55,720 nt of DNA from an uncultured Eubacteriales bacterium (GTDB lineage Bacteria; Bacillota; Clostridia; Saccharofermentanales; Saccharofermentanaceae), in contig OMWK01000013.1 of NCBI GenBank assembly GCA_900314745.1, positions 1-55,720 of the forward strand, given 5' to 3'. Of the stretch, positions 32,256 to 39,696 are shown piece by piece (position 1 is the stretch's first letter; every line of letters begins with the position of its first letter). Both the position numbers and the translations under genes were made by a program. The notes below the pieces were generated by a model. It saw only the letters and a program-made list of their open reading frames with translations. It did not search any database and was not told the DNA's origin.

Positions 32256-33407
32256 ATGCCAAAGTCTAAACAAGTAAAGAAATATCGCAATTTCATGTAC
32301 GAACAACAAGTCGCACATCTTCCTAATAATATGACTGTTGATGAAATATATGCGCATGTAGAAGAAGTATTACAACCTAAACGAATGGCTTGTATATTGC
32401 ATGATAAAGACTTAAAAGATGATGATAAAACGCCTGTAGAACCGCATATTCACATGATGTTACAGTTCAGCAATGGAAGATCTGTAAATCATGTTGCAGA
32501 AATGATTGGTGATAATTCTCAGTATTTAGAAATCTGGAAAGGTTCTGTCGAAAATGGTTTTTCTTATCTTATTCATGCTACTGATAATGCTAGACATAAA
32601 CATCAATATTCATGCGATGAAGTCAAATCAAATTTCGACTACTCTTCTACAATTGCAAGAATAACTAAGAAGGTATCTAGAGCTAATGCTGTTTCTAATG
32701 CTAACAAGATAAACGGAATTCTTGATCTGGTTGCAACGGGAGAGATGACTTATGCAGAAGCGAAGAACCAGCTTACCGGTTCTGAGTATGCAAAGGTCGG
32801 AGAAAAGTTGAAAAAGGCTCATGAATTATATCTTGAAAGAAGTGCAGAAAAACTGCACGAACAGATGATAAATGATAATTCGATGGTTGAAGCACATTGG
32901 TTGTTCGGTAGTTCAGAAGTCGGAAAGAGCCGATTAGCAGAGATTCTGGCTATTAAAACAGGCTTGCCATACTTTAAGACCACTGCTACAAGAGATCCTC
33001 TACAATTCTACGCGGCAGAACCGATAATTATCCTTGATGAGCTGAGACCAGAGATAATTCCTTACTCAGAGCTTCTTGCACTTCTCGACCCGTTCTCAAG
33101 AGGTAAAGTAACTGTTTCATCAAGGTATTTCAATAAGCCATTATCTTTTAAGACAATATATATAACCACTCCGTACAGTCCTGTGGATTTTTTCAGGAAT
33201 TATAAGCTTAGTCGCGGTATTGATAGGGGTGAACAACTCTACAGACGATTATCTTCTGTGATGTTATTGGATATGGATTGGATACATAACTTGAAATGTG
33301 ATTTTCCTTTTAATGGCTATTATGAGGTTGATAAGAAGCCAAATAAATATAGCAGAAAGAACCAAGACTCATACATCTTAAAAGATGTTTTCGACAGTAT
33401 TGAATAA
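32256..33407 (+). CDS. Rep_2-type HUH endonuclease with superfamily-3 helicase (probable relaxase/replicase)
   Basis: 383 residues from the ATG at 32256, preceded by GGAGG. The N-terminal half is a rolling-circle Rep: motif I region CILHDKD (His49), motif II HIHMML (His64, His66) and the catalytic Tyr104 in FSYLIHATD. The C-terminal half is a superfamily-3 helicase: Walker A GSSEVGKS at 218-225, Walker [10 protein letters not shown] at about 258-266, and a later [10 protein letters not shown]. This PF01719-PF00910 layout is shared by pCRESS-type plasmid Reps and by relaxases of streptococcal IMEs. It should nick the element's origin for transfer or for replication of the excised circle. Confidence 0.9.
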   Translation: MPKSKQVKKYRNFMYEQQVAHLPNNMTVDEIYAHVEEVLQPKRMACILHDKDLKDDDKTPVEPHIHMMLQFSNGRSVNHVAEMIGDNSQYLEIWKGSVENGFSYLIHATDNARHKHQYSCDEVKSNFDYSSTIARITKKVSRANAVSNANKINGILDLVATGEMTYAEAKNQLTGSEYAKVGEKLKKAHELYLERSAEKLHEQMINDNSMVEAHWLFGSSEVGKSRLAEILAIKTGLPYFKTTATRDPLQFYAAEPIIILDELRPEIIPYSELLALLDPFSRGKVTVSSRYFNKPLSFKTIYITTPYSPVDFFRNYKLSRGIDRGEQLYRRLSSVMLLDMDWIHNLKCDFPFNGYYEVDKKPNKYSRKNQDSYILKDVFDSIE

Positions 33408-33448
33408 TAGGGATAGAACTAATTCGAAGGATGAAAGGAGTGATTCAA

Positions 33449-33646
33449 ATGAAGGATATACCCATTTGGGAGAAATATACATTAACCGTACGCGAAGCTT
33501 CTGAGTACTTCCATATTGGAGAGAAAAGGCTTCGTCAGATTATTGAAGAGAATAACAGTGCTGATTTCTTAATCCTCAATGGTAACCGAGTCATGATAAA
33601 GCGTAAGCATTTCGAGAGATTTATTGATGAATCTTCAATTATCTAA
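33449..33646 (+). CDS. xis: Tn916-type excisionase
   Basis: 65 residues, close to Xis of Tn916 along its whole length: [23 protein letters not shown], then LRQIIEENN and [18 protein letters not shown]. It is a small winged-helix DNA-binding protein that bends the element ends and turns integrase toward excision. The start at 33449 has GAAAGGAG at the right distance; an in-frame ATG at 33431 overlaps that RBS. Confidence 0.93.
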   Translation: MKDIPIWEKYTLTVREASEYFHIGEKRLRQIIEENNSADFLILNGNRVMIKRKHFERFIDESSII

Positions 33647-33695
33647 AAGATGATTGCACTTCCTATATGGGATAAAGGAATAGTTAACCTGTATT

Positions 33696-33740
33696 CAGTC
33701 CGTTATGATATATTTACTATGTATCGTATCGGACTGTTTT
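33696..33740 (+). terminator. long hairpin between xis and int
   Basis: CAGTCCG (33696-33702) and CGGACTG (33730-33736), with further near-pairing inward (TTATGATATAT against ATGTATCGTAT) and TTTT after the stem. It may terminate the xis transcript or attenuate int. The inner right arm, ATGTATCGTATCG, is found inverted near the left end of the element at 24517-24529. Confidence 0.55.
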
Positions 33741-33762
33741 CTCGAAAGGAGTTCGATAAATA

Positions 33763-34959
33763 ATGAATAAAAGGAGAGATAATAGAGGAAGAATTTTACA
33801 CAATGGGGAATCTCAGATGCCCGATGGTCGTTACCGTTTTAGGTATAACGACATATTCGGTAAACCGAGAGTAGTCTACAGCACCAGACTTGACAGACAT
33901 GACCCCGCTCCATCTGGTAAAAAGAAAACTCTTTCATTAAGAGAACTTGAAAACCAGATTAAAGCTGATTTGTTTGATCATATTGTTTCTCATGGTGGAA
34001 ACCTCACAGTTTTAGAACTTGTTGAAAAATATATTTCCACCAAGATAAACGTAAGACAAACAACTTCTAAGGGGTATGGAACGGTCATCAATATCTTGAA
34101 GAAAGACACTTTTGGGAAGAAAAGGATTGATACCGTAAGAATATCTGATGCAAAATGCTGGTTAATTAAGCTCCAGCAGAAAGATGGAAGAGGCTATAGC
34201 TCTATTCATAGTATAAGAGGCGTTCTCAGACCTGCTTTCCAGATGGCAGTCGATGATGACCTTATTAGGAAGAATCCTTTTTCTTTTCAACTTGTGGAAG
34301 TCATTGTTAATGACAGTCTGAGAAGAGAAGCTTTGAGCCGTGAAGATGAGCGTAAGTTTCTTAAGTTCGTTAAAGAAGATTCCCATTTTAGCCAGTATTA
34401 TGAAGGAATATATATACTTTTTAAGACTGGTATGAGGATTTCGGAATTCTGTGGTTTGACGGTCTCAGATATAAGCTTCGAAGAACACTCGATTAACATT
34501 GACCATCAACTTATGAAGAATGGTTCAAAAGGCTATTATATCCAGCAGACTAAAACCGAAAGCGGAACGAGGGTTATACCTATGACGCCTGATGTTGAAG
34601 CTTGTTTTAAGAAGATTATCGAGAACAGGAAGCCACCGAAAAAAGAACCGATTATCGAAGGAAAGACTGGCTTTCTTTACTTTGATAAAAACGGCAGTGT
34701 TATGTACTCACTTCATTGGGAACACTACTTCAAGCATATTAGAACCAAGTATAACAATATCTATCGGGTTCAGATGCCGTTGGTAACACCTCATGTATGC
34801 AGACATACCTACTGCTCAAATATGGCAAAATCTGGTTGCAATCCGAAGACACTCCAGTACCTCATGGGGCATTCTGAGATAGGCGTTACTCTCAATACCT
34901 ATACGCACGTTAAGTATGAAGATGCTAAAGCAGAAGTCTCTAAGTTGCAGATTGTGTAG
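33763..34959 (+). CDS. int: Tn916-family tyrosine integrase
   Basis: 398 residues. The N-terminal arm-binding domain starts RRDNRGRILHNGESQ and DGRYRFRYND, clearly like Tn916 Int. A SAM-like core-binding domain follows and then the catalytic domain with Arg225 (TGMRISEF), His344-xx-Arg347 (HVCRHTYCSN), His370 (LMGHSEIG) and nucleophile Tyr380 (NTYTHV). Unlike Tn916, which inserts loosely, the insertion here is in a conserved gene motif. Strong AAGGAG upstream of the ATG. The last gene of the element, 186 bases before the attachment site. Confidence 0.95.
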   Translation: MNKRRDNRGRILHNGESQMPDGRYRFRYNDIFGKPRVVYSTRLDRHDPAPSGKKKTLSLRELENQIKADLFDHIVSHGGNLTVLELVEKYISTKINVRQTTSKGYGTVINILKKDTFGKKRIDTVRISDAKCWLIKLQQKDGRGYSSIHSIRGVLRPAFQMAVDDDLIRKNPFSFQLVEVIVNDSLRREALSREDERKFLKFVKEDSHFSQYYEGIYILFKTGMRISEFCGLTVSDISFEEHSINIDHQLMKNGSKGYYIQQTKTESGTRVIPMTPDVEACFKKIIENRKPPKKEPIIEGKTGFLYFDKNGSVMYSLHWEHYFKHIRTKYNNIYRVQMPLVTPHVCRHTYCSNMAKSGCNPKTLQYLMGHSEIGVTLNTYTHVKYEDAKAEVSKLQIV

Positions 34960-34986
34960 AACACTCTCAAGCCTTGAAAATGCTTA

Positions 34987-35023
34987 TGGTTAAAGTCTTT
35001 GTTTTTAACCAAGAAATTAACCA
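34987..35023 (+). repeat. right candidate integrase arm sites
   Basis: TTAACCA at 35005-35011 and 35017-35023, matching the left pair, plus an inverted TGGTTAA at 34987-34993. Confidence 0.5.
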
Positions 35024-35144
35024 CTTTTGATGCCAAGATAAGGCTCAATAAGCCACGAAAAGCAAAAATGGCATGTTGGAAAGAGTAATCGCGAAACTCT
35101 TGAAAACAAACGCTTTTCGAAGCATAACAGGGCAAATCGTACCT

Positions 35145-35606
35145 ATGATAAAAGTACTTTTCGTGTGCCACGGCAACATTTGCCGTTCGCCGATGGCGGA
35201 GTTCATAATGAAGGATATGGTGGTCCGTGAAGGACTGTGCGATAAGATATATGTCGAATCGGCGGCGACTTCGAGGGAGGAGATCGGGAACGACATGTAC
35301 CCGCCTGCGAAGAGAAAGCTTGCCTTAGAGGGTATTCCTTTCGAGAGGCGCAGGGCAAGGCAGATCAAGCTGCAGGATTACGATGAGTTCGATTACATAA
35401 TCCTCATGGAAGAGTACAACATTAATAATGCCATGAGAATCTTCAGGGAGGACCCTCATGGCAAGCTTAAGCTTCTTCTGGAGTTCGCGGGGGATAGGCG
35501 TGATATCGCGGATCCGTGGTATACCGGCAACTTCGACAGGACTTACAATGACTTGGTCGAGGGGTGCCGGGCGCTATTGTCATTCATCAAGATTAGCGCC
35601 GTCTGA
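35145..35606 (+). CDS. low-molecular-weight protein tyrosine phosphatase (5' end supplied by the element)
   Basis: 153 residues. The P-loop C8-HGNIC-R14 and the general-acid Asp in DPWYTGNF are intact. LMW-PTPs remove phosphate from tyrosines, often in polysaccharide control, or act as arsenate reductases; here the function is open. The codons up to about 35180 come from the element and differ from the native copy at 24372 in six of 43 bases, with MIKVLF in place of MIRILF, so the element rebuilds the gene. ATG 35145 has no good RBS, and the gene is cut off from its old operon. An in-frame ATG at 35073 could add 24 residues. It overlaps the convergent gene by 27 bases. Confidence 0.85.
   Translation: MIKVLFVCHGNICRSPMAEFIMKDMVVREGLCDKIYVESAATSREEIGNDMYPPAKRKLALEGIPFERRRARQIKLQDYDEFDYIILMEEYNINNAMRIFREDPHGKLKLLLEFAGDRRDIADPWYTGNFDRTYNDLVEGCRALLSFIKISAV
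35170..35186 (+). repeat. attR core: inverted-repeat integrase site
   Basis: ACGGCA-ACATT-TGCCGT, the partner of the left core at 24397-24413. The arms are identical; the 5-bp spacer differs at two positions. It codes for part of the phosphatase P-loop. Confidence 0.8.
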
Positions 35607-35960
35607 TTCTCTGTATTCCTTCCAGGCTTTCTGGAATTTGAATGTGTAGTATACGGCATAGATGCCGATGACAACTATCCACCATCCGCCGGGACGGCCA
35701 AGAGTGACAGCCGTGATGATAGTGTTTGCGATGGAATATATCGAAAGCAAAATGGCTGCGACACGGCTTTGAAGCAGCTGGATCAGCAGCGCCATGACAA
35801 CCAGAAAGAGGAAGTCGATTACTCCCAGATAGTTGCCGAGCATAAAGACGTTAATGATCAAAGAGATGCCGGCGACGACATATCCACAGATGGCGCATGA
35901 TTTTATGTTTTTTCTGTTGACGGACTGATCGGGCGTTTTGAGAAATTCTGTTCTTGTCAT
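35580..35960 (-). CDS. small four-helix membrane protein
   Basis: 126 residues with about four hydrophobic helices, a short charged N-terminus (MTRTEFLKTPDQSVNRKN) and an acidic tail (YRESDGANLDE). No family recognised. AGGAG lies upstream of the ATG and an ATTATA/TATAAT box on the minus strand is near 35994-35999. Its 3' end overlaps the phosphatase gene in a convergent way. Confidence 0.6.
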   Translation of the reverse strand: MTRTEFLKTPDQSVNRKNIKSCAICGYVVAGISLIINVFMLGNYLGVIDFLFLVVMALLIQLLQSRVAAILLSIYSIANTIITAVTLGRPGGWWIVVIGIYAVYYTFKFQKAWKEYRESDGANLDE

Positions 35961-36066
35961 GGGGAAACTCCTGTATTACCTGATATTTATATAATTATAG
36001 CATTTGTTTTTTTTGCGCAGGCATATTAGACTTTAAAGGCATTTATTATTAAGGCAGGTATTACTG

Positions 36067-36669
36067 ATGGATATAGTTTGTCTCGATATGGAAGGGGTAC
36101 TCGTACCCGAGATCTGGATCGCATTTGCAGAGGCTTCGGGAATCCCCGAGCTTAGAAGAACGACGAGGGATGAGCCCGATTACGATAAGCTCATGAGATG
36201 GAGGCTCGGCATCCTTAAGGAGCACGGTCTCGGCTTAAAGCAGATTCAGGACACGATAGCAAAGATCGATCCTCTCCCGGGAGCCAGGGAGTTTCTTGAC
36301 GAGCTTCGTAAAGAGACACAGGTCATCATAATAAGTGATACGTTTACGCAGTTCGCGATGCCTCTTATGGCGAAGCTCGGATATCCGTCACTGTTCTGCA
36401 ACTCACTCGTAGTTGCGGATGACGGCGAGATCACCGACTTTAAGATGCGTATTGAGAACTCCAAGCTGTCGACGGTCAAGGCGCTGCAGAGTATCGGCTT
36501 CGATACAATCGCCGCAGGTGACAGCTATAACGACCTCGCCATGATCAAGGCATCAAGAGCAGGATTCCTGTTCAGGTCAACTGAGCAGATCAAGAAGGAT
36601 AACCCCGATATCCCTGCTTACGAGGAGTTCGATGATTTCTTAAGAGCCATCAAGGGCGCTCTTAAGTAA
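36067..36669 (+). CDS. thrH: ThrH-type phosphoserine phosphatase / homoserine phosphotransferase
   Basis: 200 residues, very like Pseudomonas ThrH: CLDMEGVLVPEIWIAFAE at the N-terminus (HAD motif I with the nucleophile Asp, here DMEG), TTRDEPDYDKLM, VIIISDTFTQF (motif II) and AAGDSYNDLAMI (motif IV). ThrH acts as a phosphoserine phosphatase and can pass the phosphate to homoserine, linking serine and threonine synthesis. The next gene starts inside its stop codon (TAATG), so the two are translationally coupled. Confidence 0.92.
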   Translation: MDIVCLDMEGVLVPEIWIAFAEASGIPELRRTTRDEPDYDKLMRWRLGILKEHGLGLKQIQDTIAKIDPLPGAREFLDELRKETQVIIISDTFTQFAMPLMAKLGYPSLFCNSLVVADDGEITDFKMRIENSKLSTVKALQSIGFDTIAAGDSYNDLAMIKASRAGFLFRSTEQIKKDNPDIPAYEEFDDFLRAIKGALK

Positions 36670-37883
36670 TGGGGTCAGTCAACAATTACATCACGTACTC
36701 AAGGGATCTGGAATATGAGCCCCAGAGCATGCACCTTGAGTGCGGCAAAGGCAAGAAGATCTGCGCCGAACTGAAGAATCTCGGTACGAAGAGAGTTCTT
36801 ATCATGAGCCGCGAGGAGAATCTGCGTGGCAAGAATGTAATCGATCTTATCAGCAATCTCGATGAGTTCGGCTTCAGACACTTCACCTATAACATCAAGC
36901 AGAAGTATGCAAGTTCGACGGACATAGTCTCCGCGCTCGATGACTACCTCGGCTTCAACTGCGACACGATAATCGTGTTCGGAGGCGGGGAGGAGATCTT
37001 TTGCGCGAAGATGGTCTCGGCAATGGCCGTCAACAACATGAAAGACCCCGTTGAGGCTGAAGGCTACGGCAAGTTTAAGAAGGACATATCCGTCCTCTGC
37101 TGCGTCGGCATGGATAATTCGACGGCGATATCATCTAACATAGCGGAGTTCCGCGACGACAATACGGGAAGGTGGATCTCCGTCTTCTCCAACTATCTCG
37201 TTCCGCAGATAGCGGTAGTTGATACCGATATCGCGATGTGGACCGTCACGGGTGTCTCTGTCACATCGGCGATGAATTCGCTCGCGATGGGAATAGAGAG
37301 CTGCCTGTCGCCGGCGGCTACTTTCAGTCCTTCGTATAAGGCCTGCGCTCGAAATGCCATCAGCCTCGTTGTGGACAACGCTCTCGCGATGAAGGAGCAG
37401 CCTGATGACGGCTACCTTCGTAAGAAGATCGCAGTCGCGGGCATTTATGCAGGTATGGGCGTCAGGATGTCGGGCTTCGGTTATTCGCATCTTACAATCC
37501 ACGCTCTGAAGTCCCGCTTCGGTCCGGAACTGAGCAAGTTCTATTGCCGCGTGCTCTCGAGGTTTCTCAAGGAGAGCTTCGGTCTTACCAAATATGAGCT
37601 CGCGGATATCTATAACAACCTCGTAAGGGATGAGGTGCGCCCGGGGCTTGAGGTCATAGGCGGCGTACCGGAGCCTTTGTATTCTGTCGACTCCGCCGCT
37701 GAGGCTCTTATCGACCTTCTCGATAAGCTCTATCTTGCCGCGGTTCCGAAGCAGAGTGACTTTCCTAAGATCGCTCCGGATGTACTTAAGCAGATGTGTG
37801 GTGAGGTAAGGACAGAGGCCGAGAAATACGGTCTGGTCAGGCTCGACGACGAGCTCATTATGAGAACTCTGGAGAATCTGTAA
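36669..37883 (+). CDS. degenerate iron-type alcohol dehydrogenase paralogue
   Basis: 404 residues with the two-domain fold of the Fe-ADH family: a Rossmann-like N-terminus with VFGGGEE and a helical C-terminus. The key motifs are altered. GGGSxxDxAK reads GGGEEIFCAK. The GMDALTHAIE block reads SAMNSLAMGIE, replacing the metal-binding Asp by Asn and His by Met. One His-rich spot remains (YSHLTIHAL), and the final pHG motif is absent. It probably does not bind iron in the usual way. It could be a structural or sensory relative. It is sandwiched between thrH and cca. Confidence 0.7.
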   Translation: MGSVNNYITYSRDLEYEPQSMHLECGKGKKICAELKNLGTKRVLIMSREENLRGKNVIDLISNLDEFGFRHFTYNIKQKYASSTDIVSALDDYLGFNCDTIIVFGGGEEIFCAKMVSAMAVNNMKDPVEAEGYGKFKKDISVLCCVGMDNSTAISSNIAEFRDDNTGRWISVFSNYLVPQIAVVDTDIAMWTVTGVSVTSAMNSLAMGIESCLSPAATFSPSYKACARNAISLVVDNALAMKEQPDDGYLRKKIAVAGIYAGMGVRMSGFGYSHLTIHALKSRFGPELSKFYCRVLSRFLKESFGLTKYELADIYNNLVRDEVRPGLEVIGGVPEPLYSVDSAAEALIDLLDKLYLAAVPKQSDFPKIAPDVLKQMCGEVRTEAEKYGLVRLDDELIMRTLENL

Positions 37884-37884
37884 T

Positions 37885-39246
37885 ATGATTCCCGATTACA
37901 TCAGGAAGACTTTGAGCGCGCTTAACGATGCCGGGTTTGAGGCTTACATCGTGGGCGGTGCCGTGCGCGACACACTGCGCGGTGTCCCTGTCCACGATTA
38001 CGACATCACAACTTCCGCTCTGCCTGATACCGTTACGAAGGTCATGACGTCTGCGGGCTTCAAGCTCATTATCGACTCATCTTCGATATACGGCACGGTA
38101 GTCTTCACTCATCCTGATGCACCGTCTGATAAAGTGGAAATCACGACCTTCAGAAGCGACAATTCTTATTCCGACAGAAGGCATCCTGATGACGTCAGCT
38201 TTACTTCCTCTCTCGAGGAGGATGCGGCGAGACGTGATTTTACGGTCAACTCGCTGTACATGGATATAAATGAGAATATTATAGATCCGAACGGCGGCAG
38301 GGCCGATATTGATTCCGGAATCATCCGCGCAATCGGAAATCCTTCGGACAGATTCAACGAGGATGCGTTAAGGATACTCCGCGCCGTCAGATTCGAAGCG
38401 GTAACGGGTTTTAAGATTGAGGATGAGACATCATCGGCGATGGCTCATTGTGCTCCGCTTCTTAAGAACATCTCTTCGGAGAGGATCTTCAGTGAGTTGA
38501 CCGGGATCGTTACCGGACCATACGGCCCGGACGCCATAAGGCATAACATAGAGGTTGTATCGGTCATAATTCCCGAACTTAAGCTTCAGGTGGACTTCGA
38601 TCAGAAATCCAAGTTCCACGACAGGGACCTTCTTACTCATACGCTCGATGTCCTTGCAGGAATACCTCTGGGTGAAGATGGTGTCAAAGATGCCGCCGTT
38701 GCCTATTCCGCCGTGCTTCACGATATCGGCAAGCCTCAGGTCTTCACCATAGACGAAGACGGCGTGGGGCACATGAAGAAGCACAATGTGGCAGGCATGA
38801 TCATCGCGGAAAGACTCGCGGACGAGCTTAAGTTCCCGAACATTCTCAAGCAGGAAGTGTCTCAGCTTGTCATGTATCACGATTCGTTTCCGGAGCCCGA
38901 GCGCAAGTCAGTAAGGAAGTTCATCGCCACTGTCGGCGTGCCTCTCTGCGATAAGCTTTTCGCGTTGCAGAAGGCGGATGTCGAGGCGCACTCGGTTTAC
39001 GGCAAGCCCAGGATCGAGCGCCTCAAGGTCATAATGTCGCTTTATGATGAGATAATGGCGGAGGAGCCGTGCCTTACCGTGAAGGACCTCAAGGTCAGGG
39101 GCGGTGATGTGATAGACCTCGGAATTGAGAAGGGACCGATGGTGGGGAAAGTTCTCGATGACGTGCTCGCGAGAGTGCTCGATGAGCAGCTTAATAATGA
39201 CAAAGATGAGATCATCAACTACATAAAAGAGCGCTATTCTCTTTGA
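37885..39246 (+). CDS. cca: CCA tRNA nucleotidyltransferase
   Basis: 453 residues, a class II enzyme that adds or repairs the 3' CCA of tRNA. Motifs: YIVGGAVRDTLRG, the metal-binding HDYDIT, RRDFTVNSLYMD, and DRFNEDALRILRAVRF. A C-terminal HD domain is present (VLHDIGKPQ), with the HDR helical tail. It starts one base after the stop of the Fe-ADH-like gene. Confidence 0.95.
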   Translation: MIPDYIRKTLSALNDAGFEAYIVGGAVRDTLRGVPVHDYDITTSALPDTVTKVMTSAGFKLIIDSSSIYGTVVFTHPDAPSDKVEITTFRSDNSYSDRRHPDDVSFTSSLEEDAARRDFTVNSLYMDINENIIDPNGGRADIDSGIIRAIGNPSDRFNEDALRILRAVRFEAVTGFKIEDETSSAMAHCAPLLKNISSERIFSELTGIVTGPYGPDAIRHNIEVVSVIIPELKLQVDFDQKSKFHDRDLLTHTLDVLAGIPLGEDGVKDAAVAYSAVLHDIGKPQVFTIDEDGVGHMKKHNVAGMIIAERLADELKFPNILKQEVSQLVMYHDSFPEPERKSVRKFIATVGVPLCDKLFALQKADVEAHSVYGKPRIERLKVIMSLYDEIMAEEPCLTVKDLKVRGGDVIDLGIEKGPMVGKVLDDVLARVLDEQLNNDKDEIINYIKERYSL

Positions 39247-39352
39247 TTGTGGTAAAAATGTGAAGATTTTATGAATATTGGTCTATCTTTTTGGTTGTCA
39301 CCGATGTATAATGAGCATGAAGTATCGTAACCTTTGTTTGGAGAGGATGTTT

Positions 39353-39598
39353 ATGAAGAAGATTCGTAAGGCTAACAAAGCAGGTTTTACACTCTTGGAG
39401 ATTATGCTGGTAGTAGCTATACTCGTTGTTCTTACCGGCATTACATACATAGGTGTTGAGGATGCTATTAACAGAAGTAAGAATCAGCAGGATACTGCGA
39501 GTGATAAATTCGTAAATCAGTTGCAGTCACAGACAGATTATGTCAGAACTAGTATGCTTCGCGGTACTCCCGCTCATGGTGCAGCTTCTTCTACGTAA
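39353..39598 (+). CDS. type IV prepilin-like protein
   Basis: 81 residues. A basic N-terminus (MKKIRKANKAG) is followed by the prepilin peptidase site G11|FTLLE and the hydrophobic helix IMLVVAILVVLTGITYIG, then a short polar tail of about 50 residues. Processed pilins of this type make pili, pseudopili or competence fibres. No other pilus gene is near and the globular part is unusually small. ATG 39353 follows GAGAGG; the ATG at 39278 has no support. TATAAT at 39306-39311 lies upstream. Confidence 0.8.
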   Translation: MKKIRKANKAGFTLLEIMLVVAILVVLTGITYIGVEDAINRSKNQQDTASDKFVNQLQSQTDYVRTSMLRGTPAHGAASST

Positions 39599-39631
39599 TC
39601 AGTTGGTTTATTATTTGACCCTATATTGTAG

Positions 39632-39660
39632 ATCCGCGGAAGATTCCGCGGATTTTTTTG
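39632..39660 (+). terminator. Rho-independent terminator
   Basis: ATCCGCGGAA / TTCCGCGGAT stem then seven T. Ends the prepilin transcript. Confidence 0.9.
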
Positions 39661-39696
39661 TTTCCTTGAATTTCTTGAATTATTAAGGCAGAGACG

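Larger units (their letters stand above)
24403..35180 (+). mobile_element. integrative mobilizable element in the LMW-PTP gene
   Basis: About 10.8 kb, visibly richer in A+T than its surroundings. It has Tn916-type int and xis at its right end, a Rep_2 HUH/helicase protein, a TcpA/FtsK-like coupling ATPase, type III restriction-modification cargo and unknown genes. It lacks a full conjugation apparatus (no VirB4, VirB6 or lytic transglycosylase genes), so it would need a helper for transfer. Ends are defined by the duplicated first 43 bases of the target gene (24372-24414 and 35145-35187). Known relatives in kind are streptococcal IMEs with PF01719/PF00910 relaxases and TcpA coupling proteins. 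Confidence 0.9.

Noticed and set aside
24403..35180. Complete ICE with its own conjugation apparatus, or a prophage
   Set aside because: No VirB4-type ATPase, channel or lytic transglycosylase gene and no capsid, terminase or tail gene is found. The gene set fits a mobilizable element.
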